Shown: one piece after another, positions 27,023 through 34,784 of the stretch
How positions within the stretch are numbered: the stretch's first letter is position 1
Layout of the letters: each line of letters begins with the position of its first letter
Origin: an uncultured Tateyamaria sp.
GTDB taxonomy: Bacteria > Pseudomonadota > Alphaproteobacteria > Rhodobacterales > Rhodobacteraceae
NCBI GenBank assembly: GCA_905480645.1
Contig: CAJQRC010000017.1
Location: 21,941 to 85,940, forward strand
Direction: 5' to 3'
Length of the DNA: 64,000 nt
Made by a program: the position numbers and the translations under genes
The notes under the pieces: generated by a model
What the model was told of the DNA's origin: nothing
Database searches by the model: none
Seen by the model: the letters and a program-made list of their open reading frames with translations, nothing else

Positions 27023-28327
27023 TTAATTTTCTGACTTTGCCTCGAAATCATTGAGCTGGGATTCAAATCGAATTTGAATTTCTCGTAACTCTTGAATAGC
27101 GCCACGAATATCTGAACTGTCAAAAATATTAACTTCGACATGGCTTCCCAAATGAGACCAATTTTTACCTGAATACCGGTCATCTGAATTAATGAAATCT
27201 GAAAACTCATAATAACTTACTGGGCGAGAAAATCCTTTTGGAGTGAATTCTCCTTTTGCTGCTGCTTTTACGTGTTTTTCAACTAATGTGTGTGTGCTTT
27301 GATCTAGCAATATACGGGTTGGTTCAGCCAAACCTTGAAGTCGAGCTGCGAGGTTAACCGGGCTACCCAAAACCGTATAGTCAAGGCGCTGATCGGAACC
27401 AAAATTACCAACTGTGCAATAACCTGTTGCGATACCCATTCGAACTTTCAACCCATTCGGAACACCATTTTTTTTCCAATAACTTTGCAATTCTTGGATT
27501 CGTTCTTGCATTCTGACAGCCATTTGAACGCAGCGCATGGCGTCTTCGTCCTCCCCTTCGGTTTCCGGATCACCAAAGAAAACCATAACTGCATCACCAA
27601 TGAACTTATCTATTGTTCCACCGCATTCGATGGCAATATTTGTCATTTCAGACAAATATGAATTAATCACCAAAGCCAGACGTTCTGGTTCTAGCGTATC
27701 ACTGAGGTCGGTGAATTGGACAATATCTGAGAAAAAGATTGTCAGGTTTTTTCTGGCGTGGGTTTTTGGTGCATCGTCTGTCTCAGAAAATATGCTATTG
27801 TAGATTTGAGGGGATAAATATTTAGCCAAACGGTTTGCTAATTGCTCAAGTTGAAGGCTCTTTTGTTCTATAATTTCGCGGTCATGGATTTTTTGTTCTA
27901 ACAAGACCTCCCGCTCGCGCCGCAGTGCCCATTCTGAAGTTCTGTCTACAAATTGACCTTGTACCCCGTTGAGATATGAAAAATTACTATTCTGAGTTTT
28001 TGCAGAAAGCAGTGAATAAATTTTTTCTGACCCGTCAATTGAAACTTTAATTTCAGGTAATAGTACCGACCCGTTTTGATCAAGCTCTGACGCAAATACA
28101 TCTATCTGTTTTCCTGGCAAACCAAGTTGTTCTAAAACATCTAGCATAGATACATTTACTACATTACCCAAGATTGGGAAAAATCGCTTAAAATTATTAT
28201 TTGTTCTCTGAATTTCAAGATCGATGTTCGCAAAATAGGCCGCAGTAATAGCATTTTCAAAGTTGAAAAAACTTAAGTCCAAAATTGTCTTTTGATTAAA
28301 AAATTGTTCAGCGTTCATTGAGGTCAT
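27023..28327 (-). CDS. PAS-linked class III adenylate cyclase
   Basis: This soluble 434-residue nucleotide cyclase has a PAS-like sensor (about 25-128, ending GVQGQFVDRTSE), a coiled-coil signalling helix (about 130-180, with LAKYLSPQIYNSIFS) and a class III cyclase domain (about 190-375). Metal aspartates are D201 (FFSDIVQFT) and D245 (KFIGDAVMVFF). K241 and D316 (RLDYTVLG) are the adenine-selecting pair, and N325 and R329 (VNLAARL) are the transition-state residues. Every catalytic residue is present, so it should make cAMP rather than cGMP. A C-terminal extension of about 50 residues is helical. It starts 9 bases after the NrtS-like gene on the same strand, so the two are probably co-transcribed. 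Confidence 0.9.
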   Translation of the reverse strand: MTSMNAEQFFNQKTILDLSFFNFENAITAAYFANIDLEIQRTNNNFKRFFPILGNVVNVSMLDVLEQLGLPGKQIDVFASELDQNGSVLLPEIKVSIDGSEKIYSLLSAKTQNSNFSYLNGVQGQFVDRTSEWALRREREVLLEQKIHDREIIEQKSLQLEQLANRLAKYLSPQIYNSIFSETDDAPKTHARKNLTIFFSDIVQFTDLSDTLEPERLALVINSYLSEMTNIAIECGGTIDKFIGDAVMVFFGDPETEGEDEDAMRCVQMAVRMQERIQELQSYWKKNGVPNGLKVRMGIATGYCTVGNFGSDQRLDYTVLGSPVNLAARLQGLAEPTRILLDQSTHTLVEKHVKAAAKGEFTPKGFSRPVSYYEFSDFINSDDRYSGKNWSHLGSHVEVNIFDSSDIRGAIQELREIQIRFESQLNDFEAKSEN

Positions 28328-28336
28328 GACCTTAGC

Positions 28337-28609
28337 TTAATGGATATTTGGACTTTCTGTCGTTTCGTGCTTTGTTTGTGCAAGTTTGGTGATGATAGCA
28401 CCCCATGTGGTCACGCAGTAGGGTACCAAATATGTTAGAGCAATTTTTATTAGTGATGGAAACTGTCCTAACATCATCGAATTTCCATGATTTATCCAGG
28501 TTAGCAGGGTGCCCACTACGATTGCAGTAAGTATTGCTTTTTTCGGCGTACCATCGCTAAAGCCTAACATTACAAATTTTGAGTATTTTTTAAAATCTAT
28601 TTTTTGCAT
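28337..28609 (-). CDS. NrtS-like small membrane protein (nitrate/nitrite transporter NrtS family)
   Basis: The 90-residue protein has two membrane segments (about 25-44 and 57-80). The sequence IVVGTLLTWINHGN followed by ALTYLVPYCVTTWGAI matches the NrtS family pattern, known from cyanobacterial nitrate/nitrite uptake. The family call rests on this motif alone. The gene lies 9 bases before the adenylate cyclase gene, suggesting that here it may serve as a sensor or partner of the cyclase rather than as a nutrient transporter; that is inference. No nitrate assimilation gene is in the window. Confidence 0.72.
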   Translation of the reverse strand: MQKIDFKKYSKFVMLGFSDGTPKKAILTAIVVGTLLTWINHGNSMMLGQFPSLIKIALTYLVPYCVTTWGAIITKLAQTKHETTESPNIH

Positions 28610-28624
28610 TTGGTTCGGATTAAA

Positions 28625-28837
28625 TCATTCTATAAGTTTTCGCAAACTGGGCCCCAACTGTTTCATAACTGATGGGCCATCGGATAGCGTAGTCAGATTT
28701 AAAATAGCATTAGTAAGAAATTTGTTGAATGATAAATTCATGACCCGAGACTGCAAATTACAGAACGCAACTGCCTCTTGCATTTCAAGCTTTAATTTTG
28801 TGTCTGTAAACTGAAAAATAAAATTAATTTCCCCCAT
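28625..28837 (-). CDS. Possible small protein upstream of the NrtS-like gene (unknown)
   Basis: A 70-codon frame begins MGEINFIFQF and ends 15 bases before the NrtS-like start, on the same strand. It has no membrane segment; the middle (KLEMQEAVAFCNLQSRVM) could be an amphipathic helix somewhat like short phasin-type proteins. There is no clear ribosome-binding site and I recognise no family. Its start lies only 19 bases from the divergent thiolase start, so it would have to share that promoter region. It may be a chance frame or untranslated leader. Confidence 0.3.
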   Translation of the reverse strand: MGEINFIFQFTDTKLKLEMQEAVAFCNLQSRVMNLSFNKFLTNAILNLTTLSDGPSVMKQLGPSLRKLIE

Positions 28838-28856
28838 GATGGTAGGAGGATTACTA

Positions 28857-30029
28857 GTGAAAAATGTCATAATTGCTGCAGCAAACCGCACACCGATGGG
28901 CGGTTTTCAAGGTGTTCTATCTAATAAAACGGCTTCAGAACTCGGTGGCGTTGCAATTAAAGCGGCGCTTGAGGGTGCCGCTTTAACTTCAGTGGACGAG
29001 GTTTTGATGGGCTGTGTTTTACCAGCCGGTCAAGGGCAGGCACCAGCCCGCCAAGCTAGTTTTGCTGCAGGTTTGAGTGAGGACGTGCCTGCTACAACCA
29101 TAAATAAAATGTGTGGTTCTGGTATGAAAGCTGCCATGATGGCTTATGATCAAATTGCACTTGGTCATGCTGATACAATGGTGGCTGGAGGTATGGAGAG
29201 CATGACCAATACTCCTTACATGCTCCCTAAAATGCGAGCAGGTTTGCGATTGGGGCATGGGCAGGTTTTTGATCATATGTTCCTTGATGGGCTAGAAGAT
29301 GCTTATGAAAAAGGTCGTCTAATGGGGACTTTTGCAGAAGATTGCGCTGAAACTTTTCAATTTACTCGTGAGGATCAGGATGAATATGCGTTAACTTCGC
29401 TAGCACGTGCGCAAAGGGCGCAAAAAACTAATGCTTTTAAAAATGAAATTGCTACTGTTTTTATTGAGACACGAAAGAGCGCAAAGGAGGTTATAGTTGA
29501 TGAACAGCCTGGTACTGCACGGCCAGATAAAATTCCAAAATTAAAACCTGCTTTTCGGGAGGGTGGAACCGTAACTGCCGCCAATTCATCATCGATTTCT
29601 GATGGAGCTGCGGCACTTGTGCTGGCGTCTGAAGAGATGGCAATTGCTAAAAACCTGACAATCCGTGGGCGCATACTTGGGCACGCTAGTCATGCCCAAG
29701 CGCCTAACATTTTCACAACGGCCCCAGTTTTTGCAGTGCTAAAGCTTTTGAGGCAGCTGGGATGGTCTAAAGAAGATGTGGATTTGTGGGAAGTAAACGA
29801 AGCCTTTGCTGTTGTTCCGCTTGCTTTTATGCGGGAAGTTGGAATTAGCCATGATATTGTGAATATCAATGGTGGAGCTTGTGCGCTAGGCCACCCGGTT
29901 GGTGCCTCAGGTGCTAGAATAATGGTGACATTGTTAAATGCATTGGAAAAACAAAATCTAAAACGGGGGATCGCTGCTATTTGCATTGGTGGTGGTGAAG
30001 GTACGGCCATAGCTATCGAGCGCACTTAA
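28857..30029 (+). CDS. Acetyl-CoA C-acetyltransferase (thiolase II)
   Basis: This thiolase condenses or cleaves acetoacetyl-CoA and could act in acetyl-CoA assimilation, polyhydroxybutyrate synthesis or fatty-acid degradation. The 390-residue protein has C86 (TINKMCGSGMKA) as acyl-carrying cysteine, NEAFAV (near 313), GGACALGHPVGASGAR with the catalytic His, and the C-terminal CIGGGEG cysteine. The GTG start at 28857 is preferred: AGGAGGA lies 6 bases upstream and the protein then starts at the usual KNVIIAAANRTP. ATG codons at 28836 and 28839 precede that ribosome-binding site. No phaB or phaC is adjacent, so the pathway is undecided. Confidence 0.92.
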   Translation: MKNVIIAAANRTPMGGFQGVLSNKTASELGGVAIKAALEGAALTSVDEVLMGCVLPAGQGQAPARQASFAAGLSEDVPATTINKMCGSGMKAAMMAYDQIALGHADTMVAGGMESMTNTPYMLPKMRAGLRLGHGQVFDHMFLDGLEDAYEKGRLMGTFAEDCAETFQFTREDQDEYALTSLARAQRAQKTNAFKNEIATVFIETRKSAKEVIVDEQPGTARPDKIPKLKPAFREGGTVTAANSSSISDGAAALVLASEEMAIAKNLTIRGRILGHASHAQAPNIFTTAPVFAVLKLLRQLGWSKEDVDLWEVNEAFAVVPLAFMREVGISHDIVNINGGACALGHPVGASGARIMVTLLNALEKQNLKRGIAAICIGGGEGTAIAIERT

Positions 30030-30062
30030 GAGCCCTGCAAATAACACCAGTAGGGAGTTTGT

Positions 30063-30533
30063 ATGCTTACCCAGAAAAAAATAAATTATGATCTTTTGGC
30101 GAAAACAATTTTTGCTCTAACAGAAGCTGAAACAGATGAAGTGTCGTTAATGGCGACGATAGTTTGTGAAGTTTACCACAGTGATGATCGTTTTAACTGG
30201 ACTGGATTTTATCGCGTGACCGGCCCAGAAATGCTTAAGATTGGGCCTTATCAGGGCGCGCATGGATGCTTGCAAATCCCCTTTTCACGCGGCGTTTGTG
30301 GCGCAGCAGCGCGTACACAACGAACACAGTTGGTTAACGATGTTGATGCTTTCAAAGGTCATATTGCATGCTCGTCCTCAACGCGATCAGAATTAGTTCT
30401 GCCAGTTTGGAACGCATGTGGAGAATTAATAGCGGTTTTTGATATTGATAGTGATCAGCCGCACGCTTTTATCGAGGAAGATTCAACGGAAATAGCTCGT
30501 ATTTTAAAAGATGTATTTATGTCCAATTTTTGA
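30063..30533 (+). CDS. msrC: Free methionine-(R)-sulfoxide reductase (GAF domain, fRMsr/MsrC)
   Basis: This cytosolic 156-residue GAF-domain enzyme reduces free methionine-(R)-sulfoxide, repairing oxidised methionine. The three redox cysteines are C69, C79 and C103, with spacings 10 and 24 that match the E. coli enzyme (84, 94, 118). Surrounding motifs IPFSRGVCGAAA and GHIACSSSTRSELVLPV are diagnostic. It follows the thiolase by 33 bases on the same strand, preceded by GTAGGGAG, and may be co-transcribed with it. Confidence 0.93.
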   Translation: MLTQKKINYDLLAKTIFALTEAETDEVSLMATIVCEVYHSDDRFNWTGFYRVTGPEMLKIGPYQGAHGCLQIPFSRGVCGAAARTQRTQLVNDVDAFKGHIACSSSTRSELVLPVWNACGELIAVFDIDSDQPHAFIEEDSTEIARILKDVFMSNF

Positions 30534-30628
30534 ATCAGTGGCATTGTGTCTAACTTAAGGAGTTGTTTTTTTAACATATAAACTTTCCTTTTCTAAAAAA
30601 TTAGATATTTCGCCCAAAATCAAAGTAA

Positions 30629-30655
30629 AATGAAAAATCTTCTTGATTTTTCATT
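30629..30655. promoter_or_regulatory. 11-bp perfect inverted repeat upstream of the XRE-cupin regulator
   Basis: AATGAAAAATC (30629-30639) and GATTTTTCATT (30645-30655) are exact inverted copies with a 5-base centre, 43 bases before the regulator's ATG. It suits an autoregulatory operator. It could also be an AT-rich transcription end for msrC, but no T tract follows. Confidence 0.45.
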
Positions 30656-30697
30656 AAAGCCGTCATTACGTGAAATTATAAAGGATTTTTTCATATT

Positions 30698-31273
30698 ATG
30701 ACCTTTCAAACTGATCTTACGACTGTTGATAGCCTTGGAGCTGACTTGCGTGCGCTACGAAAGTCGCGTGGACTTACTTTGCAGGAAATGGCAGATGCCG
30801 TTGGTCGGTCTGTTGGTTGGGTCAGTCAGATTGAAAGAGATTTGAGCGCACCATCGATTGCAGATTTAAGCCATATTGCTGAAATATTAGATGTTGCGGT
30901 TTCCACATTATTTCAAAGTGGTGTGCCAACTGCTGATGAAGATGGTTACATTGTCCGCAGTCGTAAGCGACGGCCAATTGGTTCACGGGCCGTGGGGCTT
31001 GTCGAAGAATTATTATCGCCAGATTTAACTGATGACTTTGAAATGGTGCGCTCTACCTTCGAACCGCACAGTGCAATTTCAGATTTCGTTGTGCGTCCAA
31101 CACAAGAAGTAGGATACCTCATTTCTGGACATCTTGATCTCGAAATAGTTGATCGTCGTTTTACCATAAATCCAGGAGATAGCTTTCGTATTCGAGGTGA
31201 GGCTTTTCGCTGGATGAACCCATATGATGCACCAGCGGTTGCGATATGGGTTATCGCGCCACCGGTGTATTGA
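30698..31273 (+). CDS. XRE-family HTH regulator with C-terminal cupin domain
   Basis: The 191-residue regulator has an N-terminal XRE helix-turn-helix (about 13-70: LRALRKSRGLTLQEMADAVG, WVSQIERDLSAPSIADL) and a C-terminal small cupin (about 112-188: EVGYLISGHLDLEI, INPGDSFRI). XRE-cupin proteins commonly control amine, amino-acid or sulfur-compound catabolism, the cupin binding the metabolite. The gene stands 164 bases before the FAD/GcvT demethylase cluster on the same strand, so control of methylated-amine degradation is likely but unproven. Confidence 0.9.
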   Translation: MTFQTDLTTVDSLGADLRALRKSRGLTLQEMADAVGRSVGWVSQIERDLSAPSIADLSHIAEILDVAVSTLFQSGVPTADEDGYIVRSRKRRPIGSRAVGLVEELLSPDLTDDFEMVRSTFEPHSAISDFVVRPTQEVGYLISGHLDLEIVDRRFTINPGDSFRIRGEAFRWMNPYDAPAVAIWVIAPPVY

Positions 31274-31437
31274 CATGTTTGAGGGGTGTTTCAGGTCTAA
31301 AGTTTCTTGGTTTTTATTTGTAAATACGGCAGGAGCCTATGCAGTTAATTTAATTATAAATGGCATAACAATTAGGTTTAGGATTTTGATGATTGGTATA
31401 CTGCTTTCTACTACTGCCACGCTAGAGAGATTAAAAT

Positions 31438-33885
31438 ATGAGTAATTTTCCAACTACGGCCCGTGTGGTCATCATTGGTGGTGGGGTCGTGGGTACCTCT
31501 ACACTTTACCATCTTGCAAAAGCTGGATGGGCAGACTGCGTCCTTTTGGAAAAGAATGAATTAACAGCAGGATCTACTTGGCATGCTGCAGGTAATTGCC
31601 CCAACTTTTCTGGATCGTGGGCTGTAATGAATATGCAGCGCTATGGGCTCGAAATGTATCGTACTCTGGCAGGTGATGTTGACTACCCAATGAATTATCA
31701 TGTTACCGGTTCGCTTCGCCTTGGTCATTCGAAAGAGCGAATGCAGGAGTTTGAGCGGGTTGCAGGCATGGGTCGCTATCAGGGTATTGAGATGTCTGTC
31801 ATGTCGCCGCGCGAGATGCAGGAATATCACCCTTTTATGGAAATCCATGACCTCGCTGGTGGTATGTTGGATCCGCTAGATGGTGATATTGATCCAGCGC
31901 AATTAACGCAGGCACTCGCTAGAGGTGCAAGGGATGCTGGGGCTCATATTGAACGATTTTGCCCCGCCATTGGGGTGGAGCGCGATGGTGATGAGTGGAT
32001 TGTCAAAACGGATAAAGGAGACATCCGTTGCGATTATGTTGCAAACTGTGCTGGTTATTATGCGCAAAGGGTTGGTGAGATGTTCAAGCCTTTTGGTGGT
32101 CGTACTGTGCCAATGGTTGTAATGTCTCATCAGTATTTTTTAACAGAAGAAATTGCGGAAGTTGCTGCTTGGACAAAGGATAAAGGCCATAAACTGCCAA
32201 TAATACGTGACGTCGATATAAGTTACTATCTACGTCAAGATAAGTCTGGTTTGAATCTTGGTCCCTATGAACGGAACTGTAAGGCTCATTGGATTACGCC
32301 AGAAGACCCAATGCCTGAAGACTTTTCTTTTCAACTTTATCCGGATGATTTGGAACGTCTTGAATTTTATATTGAGGATGCGATGGCGCGAGTTCCTGCT
32401 TTGGGCCAGGCAGGTGTTAACCGCAACATTAATGGCCCCATTCCGTACGCTCCGGACGGTTTGCCAATGATCGGCCCAATGCCTGGTGTCAAGAACGCCT
32501 TTGAGGGGCACTGCTTTACCTTTGGTATTGCTCAGGGTGGTGGAGCAGGCAAAGTGCTCTCAGAATGGATTATGCACGGTGAGACTGAATGGGATATGTG
32601 GGCTACCGATACTCGCCGTTATACCAACTACGCTGATCATGAATATTGTTTAGCCAAAGCAATAGAAACATACGGCCACGAATATGGAATGCATTTTCCA
32701 CATCATGAATGGCCAGCAGGGCGAGATAAAAAACTATCGCCTGTTGACGGCTTAGTCCGTTCTGCTGGTGGTCAAATGGGTTCTTACAATGGATGGGAAC
32801 GCGTAAATTGGTTCTCTAAAGCTGGTGATGATACCTCAGAGAAAGCAACTCAAACATGGGAACGCGCTGGCCCTTGGGCGTTGCGGGTTAAAGAAGAGGT
32901 GGAGGCTGTACGCGATAATGTTGGCGTGTTGGATTTGGCAGGTTTTTCGCGATTTAATCTCAGTGGTGGAGGGGCTGCTGAGTGGTTGCGATGTCAGATT
33001 GCTGGTTCTTTACCCAAAGCGGGTCGAATGACGTTAGGATATTTTCCTGATAACCGCGGTCGAATTTTAACTGAAATGTCGATTATCCGGCATTCTGATG
33101 ATGATTTCACTCTTATAACGGCAGCTTTAGCTCAATGGCATGATTTTGAAATACTTAGTAATTCTTTGACAGACGGGTTGAGCCTGACAGACCATACTGA
33201 TGAATTCTCAACTCTTATTGTAAGTGGACCCAAGTCTCGTGATCTGTTCGAAAGCCTTAAGACACAAGCAGATTTGTCATTGGGTTGGTTAAGTCATCAG
33301 GATGCAGTTGTTGCTGGTACAGCTTGTCGTTTGCTCCGTGTATCTTTTGCTGGTGAATTGGGTTGGGAAGTACATGCGCCAAATGCTGAAATTCCAAAAT
33401 TATATGAGGCGATAAAGGGCGCAGGTGCCAAGCCATTTGGTATGTATGCTTTGAATTCCATGCGGATTGAAAAAGGTTATCGTACGTGGAAGGGAGATCT
33501 GTCGACAGATTACACCCTATTTGAAGGTGGGTTGGATCGATTTATCAAACTTGAAAAGCCACAAAATTTCCCTGGAAAGGCAGCCTTGCAAAATGAACAG
33601 CAACAGGGTGCTAAGAAGCGTTTTATTACTATGGTCGTCGATTCTGGTGACTATGATGCGCCATACATGTCTACTATATGGTGCGGCGATGAGGTTGTTG
33701 GAGAAACGACTTCTGGAGATTGGGGATATCGGGTCAATGCGTCTATTGCGCTTGGTGTAGTACGGGTGGATCTGTCTGTGCCTGGCACAGTTCTTGAAAT
33801 TGAGATGTATGGCCGGCGTTACAAGGCAGTTGTGCAGCCAGATGAGCCACTTTGGGATCACACAAACGAAAGGTTACGTGCGTGA
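31438..33885 (+). CDS. FAD-dependent oxidoreductase with GcvT domain, dimethylglycine/sarcosine dehydrogenase-like (first copy)
   Basis: The predicted reaction is oxidative N-demethylation of a methylated glycine with transfer of the one-carbon unit to tetrahydrofolate. The 815-residue protein has a DAO-type FAD domain (VVIIGGGVVGTSTLYHLA near 10), the AGSTWHAAG motif with H49, which corresponds to the region carrying covalent FAD in mammalian dimethylglycine dehydrogenase, a middle FAO domain near 370-425, and a GcvT folate-binding domain plus C-terminal barrel (about 430-810). The residues after WHAAG (NCPNFSGS) differ from the second copy, suggesting a different substrate. The stop overlaps the next gene's GTG by 3 bases. 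Confidence 0.88.
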   Translation: MSNFPTTARVVIIGGGVVGTSTLYHLAKAGWADCVLLEKNELTAGSTWHAAGNCPNFSGSWAVMNMQRYGLEMYRTLAGDVDYPMNYHVTGSLRLGHSKERMQEFERVAGMGRYQGIEMSVMSPREMQEYHPFMEIHDLAGGMLDPLDGDIDPAQLTQALARGARDAGAHIERFCPAIGVERDGDEWIVKTDKGDIRCDYVANCAGYYAQRVGEMFKPFGGRTVPMVVMSHQYFLTEEIAEVAAWTKDKGHKLPIIRDVDISYYLRQDKSGLNLGPYERNCKAHWITPEDPMPEDFSFQLYPDDLERLEFYIEDAMARVPALGQAGVNRNINGPIPYAPDGLPMIGPMPGVKNAFEGHCFTFGIAQGGGAGKVLSEWIMHGETEWDMWATDTRRYTNYADHEYCLAKAIETYGHEYGMHFPHHEWPAGRDKKLSPVDGLVRSAGGQMGSYNGWERVNWFSKAGDDTSEKATQTWERAGPWALRVKEEVEAVRDNVGVLDLAGFSRFNLSGGGAAEWLRCQIAGSLPKAGRMTLGYFPDNRGRILTEMSIIRHSDDDFTLITAALAQWHDFEILSNSLTDGLSLTDHTDEFSTLIVSGPKSRDLFESLKTQADLSLGWLSHQDAVVAGTACRLLRVSFAGELGWEVHAPNAEIPKLYEAIKGAGAKPFGMYALNSMRIEKGYRTWKGDLSTDYTLFEGGLDRFIKLEKPQNFPGKAALQNEQQQGAKKRFITMVVDSGDYDAPYMSTIWCGDEVVGETTSGDWGYRVNASIALGVVRVDLSVPGTVLEIEMYGRRYKAVVQPDEPLWDHTNERLRA

Positions 33886-34775
33886 CAGACATTATTTTGT
33901 TGGATGGTGGTATGGGTCAAGAGTTGGTGCAACGCGCTGGTGACAAGCCGACTGCGCTTTGGTCTACACAAATAATGATTGATCACCCAGGCATGGTAGC
34001 CGGTGTGCATGCTGACTTTTATTCCGCAGGAGCAACTATCGCGACAGCTAATAGCTATGCAATTCACCGCGATCGATTAGCAAAAACTGAAATGGAAGGC
34101 CGTTTTTTTGATCTACACGCAATGGCTATCGCTGAGGCAAAGGCTGCCACAGTAGCCCATGGTTCCGGTCAGATTGCGGGTGCGATTGGTCCACTTGGTG
34201 CGAGTTACCGGCCTGATTTACATCCAGAGACTAATGTTGCTGTGCGCCTGTTTGCTGAGGTGGCAGAACAATTAGTGGACAATAGTGAATTAATTATTGG
34301 AGAAACGATTGCGTCAATTGCACATGCACAAGATTTCTTAACTGCAACAAAACCTTTGGGTAAGCCAGTCTGGCTGGCGTTAACTTTGGACGATAGTGAT
34401 GGTACCCGTCTGCGATCTGGTGAACCAGTTGCAAGTGTACTTCCAGTGATTGAAAGCGGGGTAGGTGCAATACTAATCAATTGCTGTACTCCGGAAGTTA
34501 TACCTGACGCTCTCAAGATTATCGGTGAAGTGGGTATACCCTATGGGGCTTACGCTAATGGTTTTGAACACATTACTGATGAATTTTTGAGAGATTCCCC
34601 AACAGTCGATACTTTAAATTTACGTCGCGATTTTACGCCAAAGCTCTATGCAGATCATGTAATGGGTTGGATTGACCAAGGTGCTACTATTGTTGGTGGC
34701 TGCTGTGAAGTTGGTCCAACGCATATTGCGGAAATTGCTGAACAGTTGCGTGTAGCTGGGCATCAGATTGTTTAA
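33882..34775 (+). CDS. Homocysteine S-methyltransferase family protein (betaine-homocysteine methyltransferase-like)
   Basis: The enzyme transfers a methyl group from a donor such as glycine betaine or S-methylmethionine to homocysteine, giving methionine. The 297-residue TIM-barrel protein has the zinc ligands of the family: the ILINCC motif (C201) and GGCC (C274, C275). LDGGMGQEL marks the N-terminal strand. The GTG at 33882 overlaps the preceding TGA, so it is translationally coupled. Lying between two dimethylglycine-dehydrogenase-like genes, it fits the first demethylation of glycine betaine to dimethylglycine, but donor identity is inferred from context. Confidence 0.88.
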   Translation: MTDIILLDGGMGQELVQRAGDKPTALWSTQIMIDHPGMVAGVHADFYSAGATIATANSYAIHRDRLAKTEMEGRFFDLHAMAIAEAKAATVAHGSGQIAGAIGPLGASYRPDLHPETNVAVRLFAEVAEQLVDNSELIIGETIASIAHAQDFLTATKPLGKPVWLALTLDDSDGTRLRSGEPVASVLPVIESGVGAILINCCTPEVIPDALKIIGEVGIPYGAYANGFEHITDEFLRDSPTVDTLNLRRDFTPKLYADHVMGWIDQGATIVGGCCEVGPTHIAEIAEQLRVAGHQIV

Positions 34776-34784
34776 GGATTAAAA

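Noticed and set aside
28509..28814. Plus-strand 101-codon frame across nrtS and the gap
   Set aside because: It is antisense to nrtS and has no recognisable domain.
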